Position numbers and translations under genes: made by a program. Below, one piece after another: positions 6,921 through 13,993 of a stretch of 17,218 nucleotides of DNA (the stretch's first letter is position 1; each line of letters starts with the position of its first letter). The stretch is taken from contig VAXT01000128.1 in NCBI GenBank assembly GCA_005883245.1, forward strand, positions 1 through 17,218, read 5' to 3'. Origin of the DNA: Actinomycetota bacterium. GTDB taxonomy: Bacteria > Actinomycetota > Thermoleophilia > Gaiellales > Gaiellaceae. Below the pieces are notes generated by a model that did not search any database, had not been told where the DNA came from, and was given only the letters and a program-made list of their open reading frames with translations.

Positions 6921-7585
6921 CGCCGGCCGAACCGCCGCTGACGGCCCGCGTAGGCCGCCACCGCCTGCCTCAGGTCCTCCTCACCGAAGTCGGGCCAGAG
7001 TGTGTCCACGAAGAAGAACTCCGAGTACGCCAGTTGCCAGAGCAGGAAGTTGGACATGCGCAGTTCGCCGGAGGTCCTGATCACCAGGTCTGGGTCGGGC
7101 ATGTCCGGGGCGTACAAGTAAACAGCGAACACGTCCTCGTCGACCTCCTCAGCGCGTAAGCCCGCCTCGATCATCGCGCGGGCTGCATGTGCGAGCTCGG
7201 CCCGGCCGCCGTAGTCGAAGGCGATCCAGAGCTCGAGCCGGTCGCGCCCGGCGGTCTCGAGCTCGAGCGCGCTCATCCGCTCCTGCAGCGACTCCGGCGC
7301 GCGATCCCGGCGACCGATGAACCGCGTGCGCACGCCCTGCGCGGCGAGGTCGGGCAGCTCGCGGTCGATCGTCTCGTGGAAGATCTCCATCAGCGCGTCC
7401 ACCTCCGGCGGAGGTCGCAGCCAGTTCTCGGTCGAGAACGCGTAGACCGTCAGCGACTCGATCCCGAGGTCGATCGCGGCCTCGACGGTTCGCCGCAGGG
7501 CCCGCGTTCCCTCGCGGTGCCCGGCTTCGACGGGCAATCCCCGCGCCTCGGCCCAGCGGCCGTTGCCGTCCAGGATGATCGCCAC
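6917..7585 (-). CDS. uppS: Undecaprenyl-diphosphate synthase family, cis-prenyltransferase
   Basis: Builds the polyprenyl carrier for peptidoglycan and other wall polymers by cis-condensation of isopentenyl diphosphate. Visible motifs are AIILDGNGRWAEARG (catalytic Asp and substrate-binding Arg), GHREGTRALR, YAFSTENWLRP, DLVIRTSGELRMSNFLLWQL and YSEFFFVDTLWPDF, all in family order. The coordinates use the only conventional start, a GTG at 7585, giving 222 residues. That cuts into the first conserved strand, because the same frame reads APRSVAIILDGNG upstream and stays open into frr. A CTG at 7654, with GAGG seven bases before it, would give 245 residues, closer to the family's usual 240-260. 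I think the true start is upstream. Chain length (C50 or shorter) cannot be judged here. Confidence 0.94.
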   Translation of the reverse strand: MAIILDGNGRWAEARGLPVEAGHREGTRALRRTVEAAIDLGIESLTVYAFSTENWLRPPPEVDALMEIFHETIDRELPDLAAQGVRTRFIGRRDRAPESLQERMSALELETAGRDRLELWIAFDYGGRAELAHAARAMIEAGLRAEEVDEDVFAVYLYAPDMPDPDLVIRTSGELRMSNFLLWQLAYSEFFFVDTLWPDFGEEDLRQAVAAYAGRQRRFGRR

Positions 7586-7656
7586 GGAACGCGGAGCGTC
7601 GCCCGGCGAGACCTCTGGCGGGCGACGGAACGCGCCGCGAATCCGCTCGAGCAGGG

Positions 7657-8223
7657 TTAGACCTCGGTGATCTCGGTTTCCTTGCGCTTCAGGAGGTCGT
7701 CGACCTTGCTCGTGTGCTCGTCCGTGAGCTTCTGGACACGCTCCTCGGCCCGGCGCTCGTCGTCTTCGCCCACTTCGCCGCTCGTCTTCAGCTCTTTCAA
7801 GTGCTTGTCCGCGTCGCGGCGGACGTTGCGGATCGCGACCTTCCCGTCCTCTGCGATCTGGCGGACGACCTTGACGAGCTCCTTGCGCCGCTCCTCGGTC
7901 AGCTGCGGGATCGGGAGGCGGATCACCTTGCCGTCGTTCGACGGCGTGAGGCCGAGCTCCGACTCCTGGACCGCGCGCTCGATCTCCTTGATCGAGCTCG
8001 GGTCGAACGGCTGCACGGTCAGCATGCGCGGCTCGGGGACGTTGATCGTCGCCAGCTGCTTGAGCGGGGTCTGCTGGCCGTAGTAGTCGACGGTGATCCG
8101 ATCGAGCAGCGCCGCCGACGCGCGGCCGGTGCGGACGGTGTTGAACTCGACCTGCGTCGACTCCACCGACTTGTCCATGCGCCGCTCCGCGTCCTGTACG
8201 AGATCGTCGATCGCTGGTGGCAC
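7657..8223 (-). CDS. frr: Ribosome recycling factor
   Basis: RRF splits post-termination ribosomes together with EF-G. The 188-residue protein from the GTG at 8223 shows the classic pattern: DAERRMDKSVESTQVEFNTV, RTGRASAALLDRITVDYYGQ, TPLKQLATINVPEPRMLTVQ, PFDPSSIKEIERAVQESELG and LPIPQLTEERRKELVK, then a long C-terminal helix. The GTG shares its G with the TAG of pyrH, and AAGGAGG lies only four bases upstream at 8234-8228, supporting this start over the internal ATG at MDKSV. Confidence 0.96.
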   Translation of the reverse strand: MPPAIDDLVQDAERRMDKSVESTQVEFNTVRTGRASAALLDRITVDYYGQQTPLKQLATINVPEPRMLTVQPFDPSSIKEIERAVQESELGLTPSNDGKVIRLPIPQLTEERRKELVKVVRQIAEDGKVAIRNVRRDADKHLKELKTSGEVGEDDERRAEERVQKLTDEHTSKVDDLLKRKETEITEV

Positions 8224-8993
8224 TAATCCTCCTTGTCGGGGGTTCGGATGATTGTGCCGACCTTCTCGCCCGAAAGCACGCGCTTGATGTTCCCGGCCAC
8301 GAGCCCGAAGACGTGGATCGGAAGCCCGTTCTCCATGCACAGCGAGAGCGCGGTCACGTCCATCACCTCGAGGCCGCGCTCGATCGCCTGCAGGTGCGTC
8401 AGCTCCGGGAGCAGCTCGGCGGTGGGCTCGACCCGGGGATCGGCGTCGTAGACGCCGTCGACGCCGTGCTTGGCCATCAGGATCGCGTCCGCTCCGATCT
8501 CGAGCGCGCGCAGCGCGGCCGCGGTGTCCGTCGTGAAGAACGGGTTGCCGGTGCCTGCGGCGAAGATCACGATCCGCCCCTTCTCGAGGTGCCGGATCCC
8601 GCGACGGCGTATGTACGGCTCGGCCACCTCGGCGACTCCGATCGCGGACAGGATGCGCGTGTGCGCCCCGAGCCGCTCGAGGACGTCCTGGAGCGCGAGC
8701 GCGTTGAGCAGCGTCGCGAGCATTCCCGCGTAGTCGGCGGTTGCGCGGTCCATCCCCTCGGCGGCGGCCGCCATGCCGCGGTAGATGTTCCCTGCGCCCA
8801 CGACGATCGCGATCTCGACGCCGGTCGTCTGGCACTCGACGATCTCCTCGGCGATCGCCTCGATGCGCGGGAGCTCGAGGCCGAACTCCTTGTCGCCCAT
8901 GAGGGCCTCGCCGGAGAGCTTGAGCAGGACGCGGTCGAAGGCAGCCTTGCCCTCGGCCGAGGCGACGGCGCTCTCCTCCTCGCGGACCGTCAC
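8223..8993 (-). CDS. pyrH: Uridylate (UMP) kinase
   Basis: PyrH phosphorylates UMP to UDP and is a hexameric, GTP-activated member of the amino-acid kinase family. Motifs are VLLKLSGEALMG (phosphate-binding), VVGAGNIYRG, DYAGMLATLLNALALQD, FAAGTGNPFFTTDTAAALRA, KHGVDGVYDADP and the C-terminal GTIIRT. From the GTG at 8993, which overlaps the tsf TGA as GTGA, the protein has 256 residues. About 20 residues (TVREEESAVASAEGKAAFDR) precede the family core, slightly longer than usual. No internal ATG, GTG or TTG lies nearer the core, so translation coupled to tsf is the best explanation. Confidence 0.96.
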   Translation of the reverse strand: MTVREEESAVASAEGKAAFDRVLLKLSGEALMGDKEFGLELPRIEAIAEEIVECQTTGVEIAIVVGAGNIYRGMAAAAEGMDRATADYAGMLATLLNALALQDVLERLGAHTRILSAIGVAEVAEPYIRRRGIRHLEKGRIVIFAAGTGNPFFTTDTAAALRALEIGADAILMAKHGVDGVYDADPRVEPTAELLPELTHLQAIERGLEVMDVTALSLCMENGLPIHVFGLVAGNIKRVLSGEKVGTIIRTPDKED

Positions 8994-9784
8994 TCGGCGA
9001 GGGCGTAGCGCTCGAACTCGAGCACCTTCAGCCCTTCCTCCTCGAGCGCCTGTGCGACCGTCTTCTTCGGCTCGTGGATCCACGCCTGCTCGGCGAGCAC
9101 GTTCTCGGCGAAGAACCGCTTGCCGAGCATGCCCTCGACGATCTTCTCCCGTGCCTGCTCGGGCTTCGACTCGACCTCGGGAAGCTTCTCGAAGATCTCC
9201 CGCTCCTTGGCGACCTCGTCCTCGGGCACCTCGTCGCGCGTGGCGAATCGCGGGGCGGCGAACGCGATGTGCATCGCGAGCCTGCGCGCGGCTTCCGGCG
9301 AGCCTTGCGCCTTGACGAGGACGCCAATCTTGTTCGCCGGCGGATGGACGTAGGCGGCGATCGCCTGGCCGTTTCCGCTCTCGTACCGCGCCGCTCCGCG
9401 GACGAGGATGTTCTCGCCGATCTTCCCGATGAGCTCCTTGCGCTCGTCCTCGAGCGACTCGACGGCATCGGGCCCGTCCTTGTCGACCAGGTCGAGAACC
9501 TTCTCGGCGAAGGCGCGGAACTCGTCGTTCTTGGAGACCGGCTCGGTCTCGGAACCGATGGCCACGATCGTGCCCTTCGAGTCGTCGAGGCGGGTGAGGA
9601 CGACGCCCTCGGGCGTCTCGTTCCCGGCGCGCTTGCCGGCGGACGCCATCCCCCGCTCGCGCAACAGCTGCTTCGCCGCCTCGAGGTCGCCGTCGGCGTC
9701 CACGAGCGCGCGCTTGGTGTCCATCATCGGCGCGCCTGTCATCTCGCGCAGTTCCCGGACCATGTCCGCCGTGACCTCGGTCAT
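8990..9784 (-). CDS. tsf: Elongation factor Ts
   Basis: EF-Ts exchanges GDP for GTP on EF-Tu. The 264-residue protein has the N-terminal UBA-like domain (VRELREMTGAPMMDTKRALV), GMASAGKRAGNETPEG, and the core and dimerisation domains (AAYVHPPANKIGVLV, RLAMHIAFAAPRFATRDEVP), ending in VLEFERYALAE. The most conserved motif of the family, TDFV(A/S)KN, which contains the Asp and Phe that disturb the Mg site of EF-Tu, reads T80-E-P-V-S-K-N here. Both key residues are changed. The ATG at 9784 overlaps the rpsB stop (ATGA). Standard rpsB-tsf context. Confidence 0.96.
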   Translation of the reverse strand: MTEVTADMVRELREMTGAPMMDTKRALVDADGDLEAAKQLLRERGMASAGKRAGNETPEGVVLTRLDDSKGTIVAIGSETEPVSKNDEFRAFAEKVLDLVDKDGPDAVESLEDERKELIGKIGENILVRGAARYESGNGQAIAAYVHPPANKIGVLVKAQGSPEAARRLAMHIAFAAPRFATRDEVPEDEVAKEREIFEKLPEVESKPEQAREKIVEGMLGKRFFAENVLAEQAWIHEPKKTVAQALEEEGLKVLEFERYALAE

Positions 9785-10617
9785 TCGGCCGGCACCTCCT
9801 GCGCAGGAGCAGTCTCCTCGACGGCCGGAGCGTCCTCTGCAGGAGCGGTCTCCTCGGCGGCCGGAACCTCCGCGACGGGCTCGGCTGGGGCCTCGGACTC
9901 CGGAGGCGGCTGCTCCTGGAACTCCTCGGGCTTCACCTTCTGCATTCCCGCCTCGATCGCGTCCGCGATCGTGCGGATCACGAGGTCGCACGACTTGATC
10001 GCGTCGTCGTTGCCCGGGACGACGTAGTCGGCCTCGTCCGGATCGCAGTTCGTGTCCACGAGCGCGACCACCGGCAGGCCGAGGCGGCGGGCCTCGCGCA
10101 CGGCGATCGCCTCCTTGCGCAGGTCGACGACGAGCATGGCGTCCGGCTGGCGCTTCATGTCCGCGACGCCTCCCAGATGGCTCTCGAGGCGCTCGAGCTC
10201 GGCGAGCATCGAGATCCGCTCCTTCGGCGGGAGCAGGTCGAGCTGGCCTTCCTCCTTCAGCCGGCGCAGCTCGTGCAGGCGGTCGATCCGCCCCGAGATC
10301 GTGCGCCAGTTGGTCAGCAGGCCACCCAGCCAGCGGTGGTTCACGTACGGCATCTCGACTCGCTTCGCCTGCTCCTCGATCGAGTCCTGGGCCTGCTTCT
10401 TCGTGCCGACGAAGAGCATCGTGCCGCCCCGCTCGGCGAGATTCCGCGCGAACGAGGCCGCCTCCTCCAGAAGCTGGAGCGTCTGCTCGAGGTTGATGAT
10501 GTAGATCCCACCGCGCTCGCCGAAGATGAAGCGGCGCATCTTGGGATCCCAGCGACGCGTCTGGTGACCGAAGTGCACTCCGGACTCCAGCAGCTCTCGC
10601 ATGGTGACGACTGCCAC
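9781..10617 (-). CDS. rpsB: 30S ribosomal protein S2
   Basis: S2 joins the 30S subunit late in assembly. The family core is plain: VVTMRELLESGVHFGHQTRR, WDPKMRRFIFGERGGIYIIN, FVGTKKQAQDSI, YVNHRWLGGLLTNWRTI and the late PVVALVDTNCDPDEADYVVP with NDDAIKS. I chose the GTG at 10617 because AGGAGG (10629-10624) lies six bases before it and it places M6-R-E-L-L at the normal family position. The same frame is open to an ATG at 10692 that would add 25 residues without recognisable homology. The C-terminus has a 45-residue Pro/Ala/Glu-rich tail encoded partly by a duplicated 36-bp-period repeat. Confidence 0.96.
   Translation of the reverse strand: MAVVTMRELLESGVHFGHQTRRWDPKMRRFIFGERGGIYIINLEQTLQLLEEAASFARNLAERGGTMLFVGTKKQAQDSIEEQAKRVEMPYVNHRWLGGLLTNWRTISGRIDRLHELRRLKEEGQLDLLPPKERISMLAELERLESHLGGVADMKRQPDAMLVVDLRKEAIAVREARRLGLPVVALVDTNCDPDEADYVVPGNDDAIKSCDLVIRTIADAIEAGMQKVKPEEFQEQPPPESEAPAEPVAEVPAAEETAPAEDAPAVEETAPAQEVPAE
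9803..9864. repeat. Two direct repeats with 36-bp period in rpsB tail
   Basis: GCAGGAGCRGTCTCCTCGRC followed by GGCCGG occurs at 9803-9828 and again at 9839-9864 (two differences). It encodes alternating EETAPA units of the acidic S2 tail. Likely arose by local tandem duplication. Confidence 0.7.
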
Positions 10618-10623
10618 GACTTG

Positions 10624-10629
10624 CCTCCT
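10624..10629 (-). promoter_or_regulatory. Strong Shine-Dalgarno before rpsB GTG
   Basis: AGGAGG on the minus strand with six bases to the GTG at 10617. This site decides the rpsB start in favour of the canonical S2 N-terminus over the upstream ATG at 10692. Confidence 0.7.
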
Positions 10630-10695
10630 GTTGGTTGTTTTCGATGCAGCCGGCGGCGGCGGATGGAACCACTGGTACAGCGGCACCACCATCCA

Positions 10696-10713
10696 CCCTC
10701 CCGCCGGGACGGG
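10696..10713 (-). other. GC-rich hairpin in rpsB leader
   Basis: CCC-T-CCC, loop GCC, GGG-A-(C bulge)-GGG forms a seven-pair stem with one bulged base, about 80 bases upstream of the rpsB start in the 114-bp gap behind rluD. A weaker 5-bp stem (10722-10726 with 10734-10738) covers the rluD stop codon. It may be a terminator or an S2-binding leader structure. No U-run is present, so the role is open. Confidence 0.35.
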
Positions 10714-10731
10714 TTACAGAGCGGCTGAAGT

Positions 10732-11562
10732 TTAGCCGAGTGCCCGCAATCGCCCGAGAAACGCGGACAGCTCGTCGGGCAGCGGCGATTCGATCTCGAT
10801 CCTTGTGCCCGTGAAGGGGTGCTCGAACGCGAGCCGGTTCGCATGCAGGAACTGACGCTCCAGCGCCTTGTCGGCGACGCCGTAGACGCGGTCTCCGACG
10901 ACCGGAAGGCCGATCGAGGCCAGGTGGACGCGGATCTGGTGCGTCCGGCCCGTCTCGAGCTTGACGTCGAGGAGCGCATGCCCGGCGAGCAGCTCGGCGA
11001 CCCCGAAGTGCGTGACCGCCTCGCGCGGCGAGTCGGTGTCGAGCGAGCGGCGCGTCGGATCGTCACGGTCACGCCCGATCGGCGCGTCGATGCAGCCGCG
11101 CCACGAGCGGGGGTGCCCGCGGACGAGCGCGATGTAGCTCCGCTCCAACTCGCGGCTCCGCACGAGCTCCTGGAGCCGTTCGTACGCCTCGTCCGACCGC
11201 GCGACGACGAGCAACCCGGAGGTGTCGCGGTCGAGCCGGTGGACGATTCCGGGCCGGTCCTCCTCCCCACCCGCGGTACGCCCGGCGAGCCCGTGGACGA
11301 GCGTTCCGGTCGCGTGGCCCGCACCCGGGTGCACGACCACCCCGGCCGGCTTGTCGACGACGAACAGGTGCCCGTCCTCGTACGCGATGCGGAGATCGAC
11401 TTCCTCGGGCTCGATCTCGCGCGAGCGCTCCGGCGGCACCTCGACCTCGAGCTCCTCGCCGCCTTCGAGCTTGTAGCTCTTGGGCCGTGGACGGCCGTCC
11501 ACGCGGACTCCGCCGCTCTCGACGAGCCGCTCTGCCGCCGAGCGCGAGGCGATCTCGGGCAA
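10732..11562 (-). CDS. rluD: RluD-type 23S rRNA pseudouridine synthase
   Basis: An RluA-family enzyme converting uridines of rRNA (probably 23S) to pseudouridine. The catalytic domain shows VVDKPAGVVVHPGAGHATGT, GIVHRLDRDTSGLLVVARSD (catalytic Asp in RLDRDTSG), LERSYIALVRG and LETGRTHQIRVHLASIGLPV followed by VGDRVYG. An S4 RNA-binding domain lies at the N-terminus. From the only conventional start, a TTG at 11562, the protein has 276 residues, but the first S4 helix (GTRLDRFLAEL) is encoded immediately upstream of it in the same frame, so the start is probably non-standard and further up, near the lspA stop. The exact subfamily (RluC, RluD or a relative) is not certain; the order lspA-rluD is common in bacteria. 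Confidence 0.9.
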   Translation of the reverse strand: MPEIASRSAAERLVESGGVRVDGRPRPKSYKLEGGEELEVEVPPERSREIEPEEVDLRIAYEDGHLFVVDKPAGVVVHPGAGHATGTLVHGLAGRTAGGEEDRPGIVHRLDRDTSGLLVVARSDEAYERLQELVRSRELERSYIALVRGHPRSWRGCIDAPIGRDRDDPTRRSLDTDSPREAVTHFGVAELLAGHALLDVKLETGRTHQIRVHLASIGLPVVGDRVYGVADKALERQFLHANRLAFEHPFTGTRIEIESPLPDELSAFLGRLRALG

Positions 11563-11611
11563 CTCGGCGAGAAAGCGGTCGAGCCGCGTGCCCGCCGCCT
11601 CGTCGGGGATC

Positions 11612-12094
11612 CTAAGCGTGGGCGTCGGGAACCGGATGCGGCCGCTTCTGCACGCGTTGCGGGAGCAGGAGCGCGGCGAGCAAGACGAGCACGCCGAGGA
11701 CGATGAAGCTGTCGGCGAGGTTGAACGCGGGCCAGAAGCGCAGGTCGATGAAGTCAGTCACGTGCCCAAGCCTGATGCGGTCGAGGAGGTTGGACGCGCT
11801 GCCGCCGATCAGGAGGCCGAGCGCCACCGGCAGAATCGGATGCCGCGAGCCTGAGCGGGCGAAGAAGACGAGCATCCACGCCACAGCGATCGCCGTCAGG
11901 ATCGTCACGATCGGGGTCGCGCTTGCGAACAGGCCGAACGCGATCCCGGAGTTCTGGACGTGGTGGATCGACAGCGGCCCGGCCACGTGCCGCTCCGCAT
12001 CGAGCGTCAGATGGCTCGCGACGATGTGCTTCGTGAGCTGGTCGCCGGCGAGCGCCGCAAGTGCGATCGCCAGGAGCCCGATCCACTGCTGCAT
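11612..12094 (-). CDS. lspA: Lipoprotein signal peptidase (signal peptidase II)
   Basis: An aspartyl membrane protease that removes the signal peptide from prolipoproteins after lipid attachment. From the ATG at 12094 it has 160 residues and four hydrophobic segments: WIGLLAIALAALAGDQLTKH, IVTILTAIAVAWMLVFFA, LPVALGLLIGGSASNLLDR, SFIVLGVLVLLAALLLP. The motifs QNSGIAFGLF, GGSASNLLDRIRLGHVTDFI and FNLADS carry the two catalytic aspartates (D114 and D128 by family position). An alternative TTG start at 12193 overlaps the preceding stop codon (TTGA) and would add 33 residues of Arg/Pro/Ala-rich cytoplasmic sequence. Coupling favours it, family length favours the ATG, which has no Shine-Dalgarno sequence. 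I give the core form. Confidence 0.92.
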   Translation of the reverse strand: MQQWIGLLAIALAALAGDQLTKHIVASHLTLDAERHVAGPLSIHHVQNSGIAFGLFASATPIVTILTAIAVAWMLVFFARSGSRHPILPVALGLLIGGSASNLLDRIRLGHVTDFIDLRFWPAFNLADSFIVLGVLVLLAALLLPQRVQKRPHPVPDAHA

Positions 12095-12189
12095 CCGCGC
12101 GTGCAGAGGCCGGCGTGCGCCTGCGAGGGGCGTCAGCGCGTCGGTCGACGAGCCGACACGGACGTCCAGGTTACGGGGCGCCGGCTCGC

Positions 12190-12552
12190 TCAACCGCGCT
12201 CCTCGAGCCGCTTGCAGTCGATGCAGGTCGTGGCCCAGGGGATCGCGGCGAGCCGCTCCTCGGAGATCGGCTCCCCGCAGTTGACGCACGTGCCGTACGT
12301 GCCCTGCTCGATGCGCGCCAGGGCGCCGTCGATCGACGACAGCACGTTCTCCGAGTTCTCCTCGAGCGTGTAGTCGATCTCGCGATCGAGGGTCGCCGTA
12401 GCCGTCTCGGCGAGGTGGTCGTCGGTCGTCTCGTCTTCGGTCTCGTCCTCGATCGAGCCGGGGTTCTCCTTGTGCAGGTACTCGATCGCGTCGACCACGC
12501 GTTGTCGTTCCTCCTGGAGGAGCTCACGGAACCGGTCGACATCGACGGCCAC
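12190..12552 (-). CDS. DksA/TraR-type C4 zinc-finger protein
   Basis: A 120-residue protein with an N-terminal helical pair (DRFRELLQEERQRVVDAIEY, then the LDREIDYTLEENSENV region), an acidic stretch between them (EDETEDETTDD, 35-45), and a four-cysteine zinc finger C89-VN-C92 with C110-ID-C113, followed by a short basic-acidic tail. DksA/TraR proteins enter the secondary channel of RNA polymerase and alter initiation, often with ppGpp. Which promoters this one affects cannot be told. GTG start at 12552. It ends where the possible TTG start of lspA overlaps its TGA. Other actinobacteria carry similar small proteins near lspA. Confidence 0.85.
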   Translation of the reverse strand: MAVDVDRFRELLQEERQRVVDAIEYLHKENPGSIEDETEDETTDDHLAETATATLDREIDYTLEENSENVLSSIDGALARIEQGTYGTCVNCGEPISEERLAAIPWATTCIDCKRLEERG

Positions 12553-12572
12553 GGACGAAGTCTAGTCGCGGC

Positions 12573-13010
12573 TCAGGCGGCCTCGGCAGGCTCATCCTCT
12601 CCGTCCTGCTCGTCGGTGACTTCGAGGGCGGAGCGTAGGAGTGCCCGGATTCTGCTGGCCTCGGCGCGCAGGCGCTCGCGTTCTGCGAACGCGTCCTGCG
12701 TGATCTTGCGAGCCTCCCCGCGTGCCTCGGCGAGCACGACGTCCGCCTCGCGGCGCGCGTGTTCCCGCAGCTCCGCGGCGCTTCGTTCCGCAGTGACCAG
12801 CGTCTTCCGCAGCAACGTTTCGAGGTCGCGGTAGCGCGCGATGTCGGACTCCAGGCGCTCGGTCTTGTCCTGGAGGTCGGCCCGGTCGCGCCAGACCTCC
12901 TCGAAGCTGTCGACGATCTCCTCGAGCAGGCGGTCGGTCGCCGCCCTGCGGTAGCCGGTGAGCCCTCGGCCGAGCTTCACGTGACGGATTTCGACAGGTG
13001 TGAGAGCCAT
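12573..13010 (-). CDS. divIVA: DivIVA/Wag31-like polar-growth protein
   Basis: A 145-residue cytoplasmic coiled-coil protein. The N-terminus MALTPVEIRHVKLGRGLTGY matches the DivIVA membrane-binding domain. The rest is heptad-like with many Glu, Arg and Ala (FEEVWRDRADLQDKTERLES onward), ending in an acidic tail. DivIVA proteins mark negatively curved membrane and recruit wall-synthesis machinery. The protein is shorter than mycobacterial Wag31. A strong GGAGG-type Shine-Dalgarno sequence lies in the 15-base gap after yggT. Position after sepF and yggT is the usual division-cluster arrangement. It may serve division, polar growth or both. Confidence 0.88.
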   Translation of the reverse strand: MALTPVEIRHVKLGRGLTGYRRAATDRLLEEIVDSFEEVWRDRADLQDKTERLESDIARYRDLETLLRKTLVTAERSAAELREHARREADVVLAEARGEARKITQDAFAERERLRAEASRIRALLRSALEVTDEQDGEDEPAEAA

Positions 13011-13025
13011 CTCTTCACCTCCCTC

Positions 13026-13328
13026 CTAATGCAGTTGGTCGAGGATCGACGTAATGACCCGGTCCAGCAGGAAGAGCGCCAGGACGGCGACGATCGGCGA
13101 GAGGTCGAGCGGGCCGAAGGACGGCAGCAGCCGCCGGAAGATCCGCAGGTACGGCTCGCAGACGTCGTACAGGAAGCGCTGGATCCGGTTCAGCCAGGGC
13201 GTGTAGGGCAGCCGGACCCAGGACAGGATGATGTACGCGAAGAGGATCAGCACGTACACGTAGATGAAGACATGCACGAAGTTCTGGATCGACGAGATCG
13301 CGTCGGCCATCAGGAGCCATCCGCCCAT
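13026..13328 (-). CDS. YggT-family membrane protein
   Basis: A 100-residue integral membrane protein with two hydrophobic stretches, FVHVFIYVYVLILFAYIILS and SPIVAVLALFLLDRVITSIL. Between them is the family hallmark WLNRIQRFLYDVCEPYLRIF, including the conserved tyrosine and C-E-P-x-L segment before RRLLPSFGPLDLSP. The biochemical role of YggT is not established. It accompanies sepF and divIVA in Gram-positive division clusters and may aid membrane organisation or osmotic tolerance. Two ATGs are possible (13328 and 13310). The second gives MADAISSIQ, a more typical start. Neither has a clear Shine-Dalgarno sequence. Confidence 0.88.
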   Translation of the reverse strand: MGGWLLMADAISSIQNFVHVFIYVYVLILFAYIILSWVRLPYTPWLNRIQRFLYDVCEPYLRIFRRLLPSFGPLDLSPIVAVLALFLLDRVITSILDQLH

Positions 13329-13434
13329 GCGCCGGATTTCGGCTCTAAGTGGGGTCTTCCTCTAGCTGTCGAGGCTTGGGTTGGGCGCCGTCTTGACATA
13401 TGGCGCGCGCAGCACGCCGGACGTTTCCCGGCAG
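13329..13434 (-). other. Gap between sepF and yggT
   Basis: This 106-bp stretch has no gene. GCCGG (13416-13420) and CCGGC (13428-13432) make a 5-bp hairpin two bases after the sepF stop, a weak terminator candidate without U-run. No convincing minus-strand promoter was found, although a promoter for yggT-divIVA would have to lie here if the operon is interrupted. Confidence 0.4.
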
Positions 13435-13980
13435 CTAGGCCTGGTTGAAGAAGCCGCCGCGTTCTAGGAGCTTCGCGCGCTCCTCGGCGGAGACCTCGAC
13501 ATTTCGCGGCGTGAGCAGGAAGACCTTGTCCGCGACCCGCTGCATGCCGCCCTCGAGGGCGTAGGTGAGGCCGCTGCCGAAGTCGATCAGGCGCTTGGAC
13601 AGGTCGGCGTCGGAGCCCTGGAGGTTGAGGATGACCGGCGTGCCTTCCTTGAACTTGTCCGCGATCTGCTGCGCGTCGTTGAAGCTCCGTGGAACGACGA
13701 GGTGCACGCGCACGGAAGCCTCTCCGGGAGCCGCCTCGACCGCGCGCGGGCGCGGGCGCATGACCGCGGTCCTCGAGCCCGCGGCCTCCGGCTCGGGGTC
13801 GGTCCAGTCCTCGAACTCGTTCCGGCGCCGGCGCGGTGAGAGCCTGCGCACGTTCGGACGCTCGCTGTAGGAGCGCTCGAGCTCCTCGTTCGTGACGTAA
13901 CCGTCCTCGTCCCAGTCCTCGTCCTCCTCGGCGATGCCGAAGTAGACGAGCGTTCGGTTCCAGACGTCTGCAAATCCCAT
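13435..13980 (-). CDS. sepF: SepF, FtsZ-anchoring division protein
   Basis: SepF tethers FtsZ to the membrane and is the main FtsZ anchor in actinobacteria without FtsA. The 181-residue protein begins with an amphipathic membrane-targeting segment (MGFADVWNRTLVYFGIAEED). An acidic then Arg-rich linker follows (VRRLSPRRRRNEFEDW), then the SepF core from about 88: VHLVVPRSFNDAQQIADKFK, GTPVILNLQGSDADLSKRLI, DFGSGLTYALEGGMQRVADK and VFLLTPRNVEVS. The ATG at 13980 lies 13 bases after yggS, with a small GGGG/CCCC hairpin in the gap and no clear Shine-Dalgarno sequence. The usual order yggS-sepF-yggT-divIVA is kept. Confidence 0.93.
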   Translation of the reverse strand: MGFADVWNRTLVYFGIAEEDEDWDEDGYVTNEELERSYSERPNVRRLSPRRRRNEFEDWTDPEPEAAGSRTAVMRPRPRAVEAAPGEASVRVHLVVPRSFNDAQQIADKFKEGTPVILNLQGSDADLSKRLIDFGSGLTYALEGGMQRVADKVFLLTPRNVEVSAEERAKLLERGGFFNQA

Positions 13981-13993
13981 AGCGGCGGGGATG

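Noticed and set aside
13393..13398. TTGACA on the plus strand as a -35 box
   Set aside because: No -10 hexamer at a suitable distance and no plus-strand gene follows.
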